From JANNBN01 sp963763885 (GTDB taxonomy: Bacteria; Actinomycetota; Acidimicrobiia; Acidimicrobiales; JANYDT01), in NCBI GenBank assembly GCA_963763885.1, contig CAVXQD010000001.1, positions 744,001-808,000 on the forward strand: a DNA stretch of 64,000 nt, given 5' to 3'. The stretch's first letter is position 1, and each line of letters opens with the position of its first letter. Positions 49,279 to 58,209 of the stretch are shown here, in pieces. The notes under the pieces were generated by a model. That model did no database searches. It was given only the letters and a program-made list of their open reading frames with translations, and had not been told where the DNA came from. The position numbers and the translations under genes are program-made.

Positions 49279-50453
49279 AAACCTTCCCTCGCTTGCTCTT
49301 CTATTGCCAGCATTCTGTTGGACTTGGCCACCTGGTCCGCTCACTTGCGCTGGCGAGCGGCCTCGCGGAGCACTTCGACGTGGTGATTCTTAACGGAGGC
49401 CGTCTACCCGAAGGCACCTTTATTCCGAACGGTGTTCGTATGGTGAATCTCGCGCCGCTTGGCCACGACGAGTCATACCAACTCGTTTCCCTCGATCCCG
49501 ACGTCGATGTGGCCACTGCCTGCAAAAACCGAGTGGCCTCAATCCTTGACACCGTGAGCCTTGAACAACCCGATGTAGTGGTGCTTGAGCTCTTCCCGTT
49601 TGGGCGAAAAAAGTTTGCCTTTGAGATCGAACCGCTGCTGACAAAGGTACGCGCGCAGACCACTCCGCTTGTCGTTTGTAGCCTGCGGGACATATTGGTG
49701 AACCAACGCAAAGACCAGGACCGTCATGACGAGCGCGCTTGTGTCTACGCCAACGCACACCTCGATGCCATCTTGATGCACAGCGATCCACATTTCGCCA
49801 CCATCGAGCAATCCTTTCGACCGCAAACTCCGCTCACCGTTCCTGTTTTTTACACGGGCTTCGTCACCGATGACCAGAACGCAGTTCGGGTCGACCCTCG
49901 TGACCGAATCGACCGGGTCATTGTCTCCTCGGGTGGCGGAATGGTTGGTGGTCCATTGGTCCGCATAGCTGCTGCAGCCCACAACCAGGTCTGGCAACAA
50001 ACAGGCCTTCGCACCACCGTCGTTGCGGGTCCCTTTCTCCCGGATGCAGATTGGGAATGGCTGCAACGGGAAAGCAACGGATCCGACACCCTCCACGCGA
50101 TCCGCTCGGTGAACAACCTGGCCGGCGAGATCGCTAAGTCAAGGGTTTCAGTCAGCCAGGGCGGATACAACACCACCATGGACTTGCTCCGGGCCTCCAC
50201 CCCAGCGATTGTCGTGCCATTTGCAGCGGGCAAGGAGGACGAACAGTCCCGGCGTACTGAACAGCTGGCATCGCTCGGTGCGCTGCTCCACGCACCAGCT
50301 GCAACGCTGACAGAACACACCTACTGCTCAGCGGTAAGCAACGCCGCGTCGTGGACGCCCTCTCCGATTCGCTTGGATCTCGATGGCAGACGACGGTCGG
50401 CGGAAATCGTTGTCGAACTCCTTGAACGCCACCTCGCCGAACGGCGCGCGTGA
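49275..50453 (+). CDS. MurG-like glycosyltransferase (GT28-type fold)
   Basis: This 392-residue GT-B protein has HSVGLGHLVRSLALASGLA at the N-terminus (the GxGH loop) and the C-terminal donor-site segment SVSQGGYNTTMDLLRASTPAIVVPF. A VIVSSGGGMVGG block starts the second domain. It should add a sugar from a UDP-sugar. The GTG start overlaps the APH stop; the frame upstream of it is not coding. It resembles the minus-strand enzyme at 55506 in motif layout. Confidence 0.88.
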   Translation: MKTFPRLLFYCQHSVGLGHLVRSLALASGLAEHFDVVILNGGRLPEGTFIPNGVRMVNLAPLGHDESYQLVSLDPDVDVATACKNRVASILDTVSLEQPDVVVLELFPFGRKKFAFEIEPLLTKVRAQTTPLVVCSLRDILVNQRKDQDRHDERACVYANAHLDAILMHSDPHFATIEQSFRPQTPLTVPVFYTGFVTDDQNAVRVDPRDRIDRVIVSSGGGMVGGPLVRIAAAAHNQVWQQTGLRTTVVAGPFLPDADWEWLQRESNGSDTLHAIRSVNNLAGEIAKSRVSVSQGGYNTTMDLLRASTPAIVVPFAAGKEDEQSRRTEQLASLGALLHAPAATLTEHTYCSAVSNAASWTPSPIRLDLDGRRRSAEIVVELLERHLAERRA

Positions 50454-51238
50454 TGCAGGTGAAACCGATGAGTGGATCTTGGCTCGACCCCGTACGGCAG
50501 TTGCTGGATTCGACCGACACGTCACACTCCGTGTTCTTCCGCGATGACGATGCCGGGTGGGACACGCCGTCGTTGTTTTCGCTGCTTGATGCGTTTGAGT
50601 TGCGCCACCTCCCGATTGATCTTGCCGTCATCCCGACGGAATTGGACCCCGCTCTTGGCAAGAATCTGATTGCTCGCCGCTCGCACGGCCAAGTTGGACT
50701 CCACCAGCACGGTTTTGGACACGTGAATCACGAGTCGAGCGGGCGCAAACACGAATTCGGTCCGAGCCGAAACTTCGATCAGCAGATCGCCGATATCAGC
50801 CGAGGCCGAGATCTCCTGACATACCGCTTGGGTGGTGCGGTCGACCCGATTTTCACGCCACCCTGGAACCGGTGCACTTCACACACTGCAGCGGCACTTG
50901 CACAGCTCGAATTTCGCATCCTTTCGCAAGACAACACCGCCACTGTGTTGTACCAACCCAATCTGGCGCAGCTTCCGATAACGCTCAATTGGCAAGGAGC
51001 AACCAGCGGGGTCCGTTGGACCGCTGCGGAACTTGCTCAACGGATTTGCTCCGCCCTCGGATCGCACTCTCCTGTCGGGATCATGCTCCACCACGCACCG
51101 ATGACTGTTGAGGATTCGGCCCTGCTCACTGACTTGCTCGATCTGATCTGCGGTCACCCGTCTCTGGTCGTCCTGTCCATGATCGACACGTGCGCCAACG
51201 CCAATCACGACACTCGGGCTACGACCAAGGTCCAATAG
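50450..51238 (+). CDS. Polysaccharide deacetylase-like protein (carbohydrate esterase 4 fold)
   Basis: This 262-residue protein has FFRDDDAGW near 30-38 (catalytic and metal Asp), QVGLHQHGFGHVNH near 83-96 (metal histidines), FTPPWNR near 137 and a late GIMLHHAPM. This matches the divergent cytosolic NodB-type group that removes acetyl groups from amino sugars. No signal peptide is seen. The start is GTG 50450 (GTGA overlap) or ATG 50453. The following kinase frame overlaps its 3' end. Confidence 0.85.
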   Translation: MMQVKPMSGSWLDPVRQLLDSTDTSHSVFFRDDDAGWDTPSLFSLLDAFELRHLPIDLAVIPTELDPALGKNLIARRSHGQVGLHQHGFGHVNHESSGRKHEFGPSRNFDQQIADISRGRDLLTYRLGGAVDPIFTPPWNRCTSHTAAALAQLEFRILSQDNTATVLYQPNLAQLPITLNWQGATSGVRWTAAELAQRICSALGSHSPVGIMLHHAPMTVEDSALLTDLLDLICGHPSLVVLSMIDTCANANHDTRATTKVQ

Positions 51239-52932
51239 ACCAGCCGTCCCGATCCGGTCACACTGTCGGCATCAACACGTCTGGTCTCGCGATCACAGGT
51301 CCGTCGGACAACGACCACACGGTGCGCCGTGCCGGTGGTTCGCGCCGTAGAACTCGACCCGAAACTCGACCCGAAACTCGACCCAACCACCAGCCGGACA
51401 GGCTTGCGGAGCACGAAACGTTGGACCACCCTGACCAAGGGAGGGATACAACCCTGAGCACCTCAGGTGGGGGTCCGCCAGTCGGTCGCTCACGTCATTC
51501 CCGGCGTCAGGCGGCGGTAAAGGATCCAGGTCATCATCATCTCGACTCCGATCAGCCCTACTCCGTCGTACGAGAAGTCGGGCGTTATGCGGTGCTGTCG
51601 GTTCTCATGATGCTCGTTGTGACGCTGCTCCTCGGTCGGTTGAGCCGCAGGATCGGCATGGAAGAAGCCATCGCCGACGCAAAGCGGGCCGTCTTTATCG
51701 TTGGGACCAGTCTCATGGAGCCTGCGCTCACCGGCGAGCAACTTCGTGCGTTGCGATCACCCGACGAAAAAACACGCAACGCAGCGTTGGACGACATGCA
51801 CCTGATCAGCCAACAGGCTCGGCGCAGCGGTGGCATGGTTCGTATCAAACTGTGGGGATCTGACGGGAAGTTGTTGTACGCAGACGACGAACGGCTCCTC
51901 CTCGCCACCGGCGTGGTGCTGGATGACGAGGCGATGGAAGTGCTCCTCCACGGCGGGATCGAAGCAGAGCCGACAACGCTTGAAAAGTACGAGAACCAAT
52001 TTGAACGAGAAGAAGGGCGCCTCCTCGAGGTTTACCTGCCAATAACCGCCATGTCTGGTGAACGACTCTTGTTCGAGGGTTATATGCCCTACTCCCGGGT
52101 CATCACCAGCGGTCGAAATGTGCTCTTGGAGTTCGCACCCGGCATTCTCGGCGGGCTGGCTGCGCTCACCCTCACCGGCACCGTGTTGGTCGCATCGGTT
52201 GCTCGTCGGCTACGCCGGGCAACGATGCAACGAGAGTTACTCCTTCAGCACGCGGTCCAAGCGTCAGACACCGAACGTCGTGTCCTGGCAGCAGATCTCC
52301 ATGACGGCGTTGTACAGGACCTCACCGGCGTGTCGCTCACACTCGCTGCCGCAAGGATGCGCGCCGAGCGACCATCGCTGGACTCAGTTGGAGAAAGCGA
52401 GGCTGTTCAGGCAACGCTTGCCAACGCGGAAGGCCAAATCCGCGAAGTTGTCCATTCGCTCCGTTCACTTATCATCGAGATCTACCCGCCAAACTTGCGG
52501 GAAGAAGGGTTGGAGACGGCCGTCCAATCGCTCTGTGCTCGTCTCCACAATCGAGGCTTAACCACATCGATGGCAACAACTGGTCTCGCTGACCCGCTGC
52601 CCGAAGGCGTATCGAGGTTGACTTATCGCGTCGCTCAAGAGGCCATCCGCAATATCGTGTCCCACGCCGATGCGTCGCATGTGGACCTCCAGATCCTGGT
52701 CGCCGACGACGAACTCCTCCTGACCGTCGAGGACAACGGGTTCGGATTTGACCCTGAACTTGTTGCCGAACGCGCGGTTGAAGGGCACGTGGGCCTTCGT
52801 GGATTGGGAGACCTTGTGAGTGGGCGCCAAGGCTCGTTGCGGCTGCGGTCTGCGCCGAATCAGGGAACTCGCATCCAACTCCGACTACCCATATCGGGGC
52901 CCGGATGGTCCCCTCCTGGAGGAACCAAATGA
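51190..52932 (+). CDS. Two-component sensor histidine kinase (NarL/LiaS type)
   Basis: This 580-residue frame (longest form) has a disordered Arg/His-rich leader, a membrane segment near 133-150 (YAVLSVLMMLVVTLLLG), an extracytoplasmic sensor of about 165 residues, a second segment near 317-337, the HisKA_3 site RRVLAADLHDGVVQDLTG (His about 371) and a C-terminal ATPase (QEAIRNIVSHADASHV, VEDNGFGFD, GLRGLGDLV). The start is uncertain: GTG 51190, GTG 51322, or TTG 51421 with GGAG 9 bases upstream. The leader has a 12-bp repeat (ACTCGACCCGAA, 51352-51387) giving ETRP units. It is coupled to the response regulator (ATGA). Confidence 0.88.
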   Translation: MRQRQSRHSGYDQGPIDQPSRSGHTVGINTSGLAITGPSDNDHTVRRAGGSRRRTRPETRPETRPNHQPDRLAEHETLDHPDQGRDTTLSTSGGGPPVGRSRHSRRQAAVKDPGHHHLDSDQPYSVVREVGRYAVLSVLMMLVVTLLLGRLSRRIGMEEAIADAKRAVFIVGTSLMEPALTGEQLRALRSPDEKTRNAALDDMHLISQQARRSGGMVRIKLWGSDGKLLYADDERLLLATGVVLDDEAMEVLLHGGIEAEPTTLEKYENQFEREEGRLLEVYLPITAMSGERLLFEGYMPYSRVITSGRNVLLEFAPGILGGLAALTLTGTVLVASVARRLRRATMQRELLLQHAVQASDTERRVLAADLHDGVVQDLTGVSLTLAAARMRAERPSLDSVGESEAVQATLANAEGQIREVVHSLRSLIIEIYPPNLREEGLETAVQSLCARLHNRGLTTSMATTGLADPLPEGVSRLTYRVAQEAIRNIVSHADASHVDLQILVADDELLLTVEDNGFGFDPELVAERAVEGHVGLRGLGDLVSGRQGSLRLRSAPNQGTRIQLRLPISGPGWSPPGGTK

Positions 52933-53714
52933 CCCACCCCGCATCGTCCAACGGGTTGCTCCACCTTGGGGTCGATTCCGATCCTTCCGTTCAGCACTCG
53001 GCCACGCCCGCCCCAGGTGTCGAGCACGTCAACGATCTATCGCTCCTTGACGTGATCGACGTAACCGATTCACAAACTCAGATCTCAGTCCTCATCGTCG
53101 ATGACCATCAGGTCGTCCGCATCGGCCTCCAACAACTGTTGGAACTCGATGGCGGCGTCACGGTGGTAGGCGTCGCCGGGGACGGAACTCAAGCCATCGC
53201 CATGGTTGCAAAACACCGCCCCGACCTCGTGCTGATGGACATCTCCATGCCGGTGATGGACGGCATCGAGGCAACGCGCCGGATTAAGGCGTTACAGCCG
53301 TCAGCGTGTGTGGTTGTCCTCAGCTCCTACGGTGACGAGGCACACGTGACGCGCGCCGTTGAAGCAGGGGCTGACGGTTACTTGCTAAAGCACTCCGATC
53401 CACGTCAGCTGGTCCAAGCCATCCGCGACGCGATGAGCGGGGGCCTGCCGTTGTCAGCGGAGGTTGCACGAGTGTTGGTCGATAGTCGCAGAACCAGGTC
53501 CGGGCACGTAGGCAACACCGAAGAACTCACCGAACGCGAACGCGAGGTGCTACTGCTGGTGATGAAGGGCCTCGCCAACAAACAGATCGCAATCCGACTT
53601 GGAATTGCGGAACGAACGGTCAAAGCCCACCTCACCAACATCTTCAGCAGGTTGGGCGTAACGGACCGCACCTCTGCTGCCATGTGGGCTAAGGAAAACC
53701 TCACAGGGCAGTGA
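52929..53714 (+). CDS. NarL/FixJ-type response regulator
   Basis: This 261-residue regulator has a receiver domain from about residue 52 (VLIVDDHQVVRIGLQQLL; phospho-acceptor Asp104 in LVLMDISMPVMDG; Lys in YLLKHSDPRQL) and a LuxR-type helix-turn-helix (LTEREREVLLLVMKGLANKQIAIRLGIAERTVKAHLTNIF). GGAGG lies 6 bases before ATG 52929, so the start is firm and the 50-residue N-terminal extension is real. Residues about 8-28 of that extension are encoded by a diverged copy of the 64-bp dispersed repeat. It probably controls the glycan locus with the sensor kinase just upstream. It overlaps the ABC gene by 14 bases, tail to tail. Confidence 0.92.
   Translation: MTHPASSNGLLHLGVDSDPSVQHSATPAPGVEHVNDLSLLDVIDVTDSQTQISVLIVDDHQVVRIGLQQLLELDGGVTVVGVAGDGTQAIAMVAKHRPDLVLMDISMPVMDGIEATRRIKALQPSACVVVLSSYGDEAHVTRAVEAGADGYLLKHSDPRQLVQAIRDAMSGGLPLSAEVARVLVDSRRTRSGHVGNTEELTEREREVLLLVMKGLANKQIAIRLGIAERTVKAHLTNIFSRLGVTDRTSAAMWAKENLTGQ
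52953..53010 (-). repeat. Dispersed 64-bp repeat, diverged copy inside a coding region
   Basis: GGGTTGCTCCACCTTGGGGT, then CCTTCCGTTCAGCACTCGGCCACGCCCG, matches the single copy at 10243-10318 with scattered changes. It is read in frame as SNGLLHLGVDSDPSVQHSATPAPG in the response regulator, between its start codon and its receiver domain. Confidence 0.75.
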
Positions 53715-55509
53715 GGTCAAGCGGGCGTTCGGCAAACAGGGTTACTGCACGAGCGCTGGAAAGCGATGCGCCGCGTTCCGAAGCGCGCATCAGATTGCGG
53801 AATAGTCCATCGACTTTGGCTAGATCGTCTGGTCGACCGTTCTGAACCACCCGACCATTCTCCATGGCAACAATCCGGTCAGCCCCGCGGACGGTACTCA
53901 ACCGGTGAGCAATCAAGATCGACGTTCGGCCAGATGGCAGGTTACTCAGGGCCTCCATCAGGAGAGCTTCCGACGATGCGTCCAGCGCAGCCGTTGGCTC
54001 GTCAAGGATTAGCACCGGAGCGTCCCGGAGGATGGCCCGTGCTATTGCGATGCGTTGTCGTTGACCACCAGACAGTGTTGAACCGCGTTCACCTACCGAC
54101 GTATCGAGACCGAGTGGCAAACGCGTCGAGAATTCATCCACCAGCGCCAACCGAACGGCACGCTCTACCTGTTGATCCGTTGCGTTCTGACGTCCAACCA
54201 GAATGTTTTCTCTGATCGTTCCCCGGACAAGCACGCAGTCCTGCAGCACCATCGCAATCTGTTTGCGTACCGATGACATTGAGTAGGTCCGCAAGTCGAC
54301 GCCGTCAACCAACACGGCGCCGCTCGTTGGGTCGATCAAGCGCGGAATGAGTGAAGCAAGCGTGCTTTTTCCAGCGCCGGTCGGCCCGACTAACGCGATT
54401 GTCTCACCGGACGAAATCCTGAAACTGACGTCCTCGAGGACGGGCTCTCCGCCGTAGGCAAAGGTCACCTCGTCGAACTCGATCTCGCCACGCAAGCGTG
54501 GTGCGCGGTACGCGCCAGGTCGATCCGTGATCTGCGGTTGTTCGTCCAGAATCGCGTGCACCCGCTCGGCGGCAGCAACACCTTTCGCCACAGACGAACT
54601 GAGCTTCGACAACGCCTTCACCGGTTTGTACAACGACCCAAGGTACGACAAAAACACGAGGAGGACACCAAGCGACATCGTGCCGCTAATCACTCTGTTC
54701 GCACCGATCCAAAGGATCGACGCGATCGAAAGCGCGCTTGCAATATCGACAACCGGACTGAACCGCGCTTGAATGCGGGCCGATTCCAGCCCTGCGTCGA
54801 GACTTGCCCGAATCATTCGATCAAACAGCACCCGCCGATCGGACTCCAACGAGAAAGCTTGGACCAACTCCATCACGCCTAGGGTTTCCGTTGCGGCTGC
54901 CGCAACTTGGCCGTCGGCACGACGAACTCGTCGGTTGGTGATTCGCAGCCTGACGGTGGAACGGTGCACCGCCAGCGCGATGAGGGGGGCAAGTGCGAGT
55001 GCCAACAACGCGAACAGCGCGTCGATAGTGAACATGACCGTGAACATGCCGACCATGAGCATGACGTTTGGCCCAATGACGCCAAGAGTCTGGGTCAGCA
55101 TCTCTTGCGCCTTATCGACGTCTCCGGTGACCCGACTGCTGATGTCGCCGACCTGTTGACGACCGTGAAAGGTCAGCGACAATCGCTGCAAGTGGGCGTA
55201 GACCGCCGCACGGACATCGTTAGCGATGTGCAGGCCCGAAGCGGCGAGTAGTCGGGAGGACCAGTAGTCGAGGAGACCCGCGATCCCAACGATCACCACC
55301 AACGCGACAACAGCCATTGCCAGCAGTGATCGACGCTCGGACACCGAGCCCGTCGCCGAATCGTTCAGTACCTGATCGACAACGACTCGGAGAGGCCATG
55401 GTTCAGCCAGACTCACAATAACCTGCAGCATCGCGAGGAGCGCACCCAAACGGAGCGCCCGTCGATACGGACGGCCAAACTCAGCGAACGCCCGATAGGT
55501 GCGGATCAC
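53701..55509 (-). CDS. ABC transporter, fused permease and ATP-binding domains
   Basis: This 602-residue half-transporter has six membrane segments in residues about 20-300, then an ATPase: GPTGAGKST (Walker A), LSGGQRQRIAIARA (signature), VLILDEPTAALD (Walker B) and the IAHRLST switch. It belongs to the MsbA/lipid-exporter type and probably exports a glycolipid or glycan intermediate of this locus as a dimer. Its start overlaps the stop of the glycosyltransferase upstream (ATGA). Confidence 0.93.
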   Translation of the reverse strand: MIRTYRAFAEFGRPYRRALRLGALLAMLQVIVSLAEPWPLRVVVDQVLNDSATGSVSERRSLLAMAVVALVVIVGIAGLLDYWSSRLLAASGLHIANDVRAAVYAHLQRLSLTFHGRQQVGDISSRVTGDVDKAQEMLTQTLGVIGPNVMLMVGMFTVMFTIDALFALLALALAPLIALAVHRSTVRLRITNRRVRRADGQVAAAATETLGVMELVQAFSLESDRRVLFDRMIRASLDAGLESARIQARFSPVVDIASALSIASILWIGANRVISGTMSLGVLLVFLSYLGSLYKPVKALSKLSSSVAKGVAAAERVHAILDEQPQITDRPGAYRAPRLRGEIEFDEVTFAYGGEPVLEDVSFRISSGETIALVGPTGAGKSTLASLIPRLIDPTSGAVLVDGVDLRTYSMSSVRKQIAMVLQDCVLVRGTIRENILVGRQNATDQQVERAVRLALVDEFSTRLPLGLDTSVGERGSTLSGGQRQRIAIARAILRDAPVLILDEPTAALDASSEALLMEALSNLPSGRTSILIAHRLSTVRGADRIVAMENGRVVQNGRPDDLAKVDGLFRNLMRASERGASLSSARAVTLFAERPLDLTAL

Positions 55510-56651
55510 GCTGAGACCGCTCGCAAAGCCGTGCGTTGACCAACCATGCTGTCGCTGATGATGGACGCAGCTCGTTCGGCTCCATCGAGCGCGAATCCAG
55601 CCTCAACGAGGGCCGCTTCCGTGAGGCGTCGTGGACGGTCGAGCAACCACCCGATCTCTGCTGCTGTTGCGTGAGCATCAACCACATCAGCGAGTCCTAG
55701 CGAACTCAGGCGAGTCGCGCGTATTGCCTGTTCTCGTCTTGGGGAGCGCCGGGGCGCGAGGATGGGGCGAGCACCAGCTGCGAGCGCTTCGACAGTTGAG
55801 TTGTATCCAGCCATCTGCACCACTGCGCCGGCAGCTGAGTACAGGGCACCGCAGTCACCGGTAACCGAGATCATCTCCAATTCACACGCCCCTTCCGGCG
55901 CTCTGTCTTGAAGGCCAACGGTGTCTGTTGCAGCTGGCCCAAGCACGAACTGCGCCCGTGTCAACGACGGATGCGCTGTCAACGCGAGCCCGAGCGCAAC
56001 AACGTCCGCTCCGTCATGCCCGCCTCCGGCTGTGACCACAAGCAAACCCGGGTCGGGTTCACACCGCTGCGGGGCCGGATCAGATACCCACCCGCAATAG
56101 GTCGGTGCGAGCGGCAAACCGTATTCGTACACATGATCGCAAACGTGCCGCGCCCCGTACACCAACACTTGATCGACGAGTCCAGCTGCGTCCGCCCATT
56201 GCGGGCCTGCGAATTCTCGCTTGACCACGGCAGCCTCGTCGATCACGTCGCGCAGCCCGACGATGATCTGCGCGCCGAGTCGACGTGCAGCCACAATGCC
56301 GGTTCGCAACTCTCCCGAGATCCCGAGCGGGTGACGGTCGATTACCACCGCATCTGGTTCAAGCCGCCGGATTGTTGATGCGAAGACTGCCTCGCGTTCA
56401 GCGAGTGCCGTTGGAGTGTCGACCGTCCTATTGCGATAGTTTCCGCTTGCGTCCTTCACCAGGGACGGGACTCGAACGACCTCAAATCCGGCTCCGTCGA
56501 GCCAATCGTGGCGGCTCTCGATCCCCGTCACAATCGCGATTTCTGCGCCCGGATCGCTCCGTCGTAAGGCGGCAGCTAGTCGAGCGTTTCGCCGCACATG
56601 GCCGAGGCCGAAACCGTCGTGGGAAGCGAACACATAACGCATTGTTGGCAT
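55506..56651 (-). CDS. MurG-like glycosyltransferase (GT28-type fold)
   Basis: This 381-residue GT-B protein has the N-terminal loop HDGFGLGHVRRNARLAAAL and the donor-site segment AGAVVQMAGYNSTVEALAAGARPILAPR. A central LLVVTAGGGHDGADVV starts the second domain. It is coupled to the ABC exporter, which suggests it acts on the exported product. It resembles the plus-strand enzyme at 49275. Confidence 0.88.
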   Translation of the reverse strand: MPTMRYVFASHDGFGLGHVRRNARLAAALRRSDPGAEIAIVTGIESRHDWLDGAGFEVVRVPSLVKDASGNYRNRTVDTPTALAEREAVFASTIRRLEPDAVVIDRHPLGISGELRTGIVAARRLGAQIIVGLRDVIDEAAVVKREFAGPQWADAAGLVDQVLVYGARHVCDHVYEYGLPLAPTYCGWVSDPAPQRCEPDPGLLVVTAGGGHDGADVVALGLALTAHPSLTRAQFVLGPAATDTVGLQDRAPEGACELEMISVTGDCGALYSAAGAVVQMAGYNSTVEALAAGARPILAPRRSPRREQAIRATRLSSLGLADVVDAHATAAEIGWLLDRPRRLTEAALVEAGFALDGAERAASIISDSMVGQRTALRAVSA

Positions 56652-56729
56652 GCACCCAGTGTCCGCCCTTCACCGTGCGGGCCGCCATCGGACATAGGTC
56701 CTAGGTCTGCCGTTCGTTCTCCGGTCTTA

Positions 56730-58136
56730 TCAGTCGTCTGGCTCTGTGTCGTCGGAACCTGAGCCGGACCCGCTGGAACCCGATCCGCTGGAACCCGATC
56801 CACCGGAACCCGATCCACTCGACTCCGATCCGCTGGAACCCGATCCACCGGAACCCGATCCGCTGGAACCCGATCCACTCGACTCCGATCCGCTGGAACC
56901 CGATCCGCTGGAACCCGATCCACCGGAGATCGTTGTGTCAGGCGCGGTGGTCTCTGACGTGACCACGCGGCTCACCGTGTCCGACACCGTGGCGCGAGTA
57001 GTGAGCGGCGTCGTCACGGGAGCGGTCGCGAGCGTCGTGGCTCGAGTCGTTAGCGGTGTGTTCGCAGCCGTGGTGACGGGGTTTGTCGCGGGTGTCGACG
57101 CAGTCTTTGTCGCAGGTGTCGTCGGAGGGGTCGTGGCTGGAGTCGTCGCAGGGGTCGTCACCGGTATCGATGCAGTCTTGGCTGCAGCGGTAGTGGCTGG
57201 AGTCGCAGGCGTGGTGGCCGGGGTTATAACCGCCGTCTTCGGCGCCGTCTGCGGTGTGGCCGTTGCAGGCGGACTCGTAGCAGGCGGGTTGGTTGCAGGC
57301 GGACTCGTCACACGAACGTTCGTGACGGGTGTGGTTGAAGCAGGAGCGCCCGAAGTGGCCGACCCGGCTGGGGTCGTGAAGGCTGTCGACGCGGACGATG
57401 ACACAGGGGACGTGGGTGGAAGCAACGGGACAGCACGAGCGACGGCCCTCCCGCCGGGCGTCTCCTCGTTGGCAGCACCCGAACCAGCAGCACCCGAACC
57501 CGCTGCGTCGAGAACAATTCGAGCTGCACCTATGCGAGTTGTGGGCGCTGCGGACTGAGCGACGGCAGACGATGCGGCTCCCTCGCTGGTCTGCGAAGTT
57601 GTGGCCTGTGCCCTGGTTGCAACGGCCCCTTCTCCACTCGTTCCAGAACGATTGGACACGAATCCGTCCGAGCCATCAGTTTCTCCCCCGAGGCTGGCAC
57701 GAGCCGAGTCTGAGGTGGACCCTTTGATTGTGAAGGTGGTTGCAGCAGAGTCGTTTGTTGATGGCGATCCCAGCGTGGACCCAGACAGCCAAACGTCTGT
57801 TTCGCCTTCCGTTCCGGGGTTCCCAACTCGATCAGGAGTCGGACGGCGAGTGGGCATTGTTCCTACCCACACTCCCTCCTGAGCGCCACCACTGAGCAAT
57901 GAACCGATGTCACGCGCGACGACAACGCTGGCACCTGCCAAGAGACACACCAGAACACCAACGGTGGGACGGCGTTGGCCGAAGCTCAGGGCCGCCCTCC
58001 CTTTTGCAGAGCCTCTTTCGGACTGTGAACCGCCCAGCACTTCTCGAAGTGTGCGCGTCGACGATGGTCGATCCGGCGTTGCGCTGAGTTCAACCTCGAT
58101 TGGGTTGGGTTTCGTCACATGTTCGCTGGTCACCAC
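56730..58136 (-). CDS. Mucin-like single-pass membrane protein, Thr/Pro/Ala- and Ser/Gly-rich
   Basis: This 468-residue protein is of unknown function. A charged cytoplasmic arm of about 55 residues is followed by one membrane segment (TVGVLVCLLAGASVVVA, about 58-74). The rest is low complexity: a long Thr/Ala/Pro region with TTPATTPATTP-type repeats and a C-terminal stretch of SGSGSSGSES-type repeats ending in an acidic tail. Such composition suits an extended, possibly O-glycosylated surface stalk. It starts at a double GTG. It lies between ugd and the glycosyltransferase on the same strand. It has no homologue that I recognise. Confidence 0.72.
   Translation of the reverse strand: MVTSEHVTKPNPIEVELSATPDRPSSTRTLREVLGGSQSERGSAKGRAALSFGQRRPTVGVLVCLLAGASVVVARDIGSLLSGGAQEGVWVGTMPTRRPTPDRVGNPGTEGETDVWLSGSTLGSPSTNDSAATTFTIKGSTSDSARASLGGETDGSDGFVSNRSGTSGEGAVATRAQATTSQTSEGAASSAVAQSAAPTTRIGAARIVLDAAGSGAAGSGAANEETPGGRAVARAVPLLPPTSPVSSSASTAFTTPAGSATSGAPASTTPVTNVRVTSPPATNPPATSPPATATPQTAPKTAVITPATTPATPATTAAAKTASIPVTTPATTPATTPPTTPATKTASTPATNPVTTAANTPLTTRATTLATAPVTTPLTTRATVSDTVSRVVTSETTAPDTTISGGSGSSGSGSSGSESSGSGSSGSGSGGSGSSGSESSGSGSGGSGSSGSGSSGSGSGSDDTEPDD
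56755..56935. repeat. 15-bp coding repeats
   Basis: About twelve variants of the 15-mer GAACCCGATCCGCTG follow each other, with a higher-order pattern in which a GACTCCGATCCGCTG variant recurs about every 60-75 bases. They encode the Ser/Gly-rich end of the mucin-like protein on the minus strand. Repeat-number variation between strains is likely. Confidence 0.85.
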
Positions 58137-58209
58137 TGCATTCTGGAGAATTGGCAGCGAAACGACTATCCGACCAAAGTTCTAGAACCAGGCACTGATT
58201 TGCGTGTTG

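Noticed and set aside
56746..57558. Plus-strand 270-residue Pro/Glu/Asp- and Val-rich frame
   Set aside because: It is the antisense of the mucin-like gene's repeats; its composition is fully explained by the 15-bp and Thr-codon repeats.
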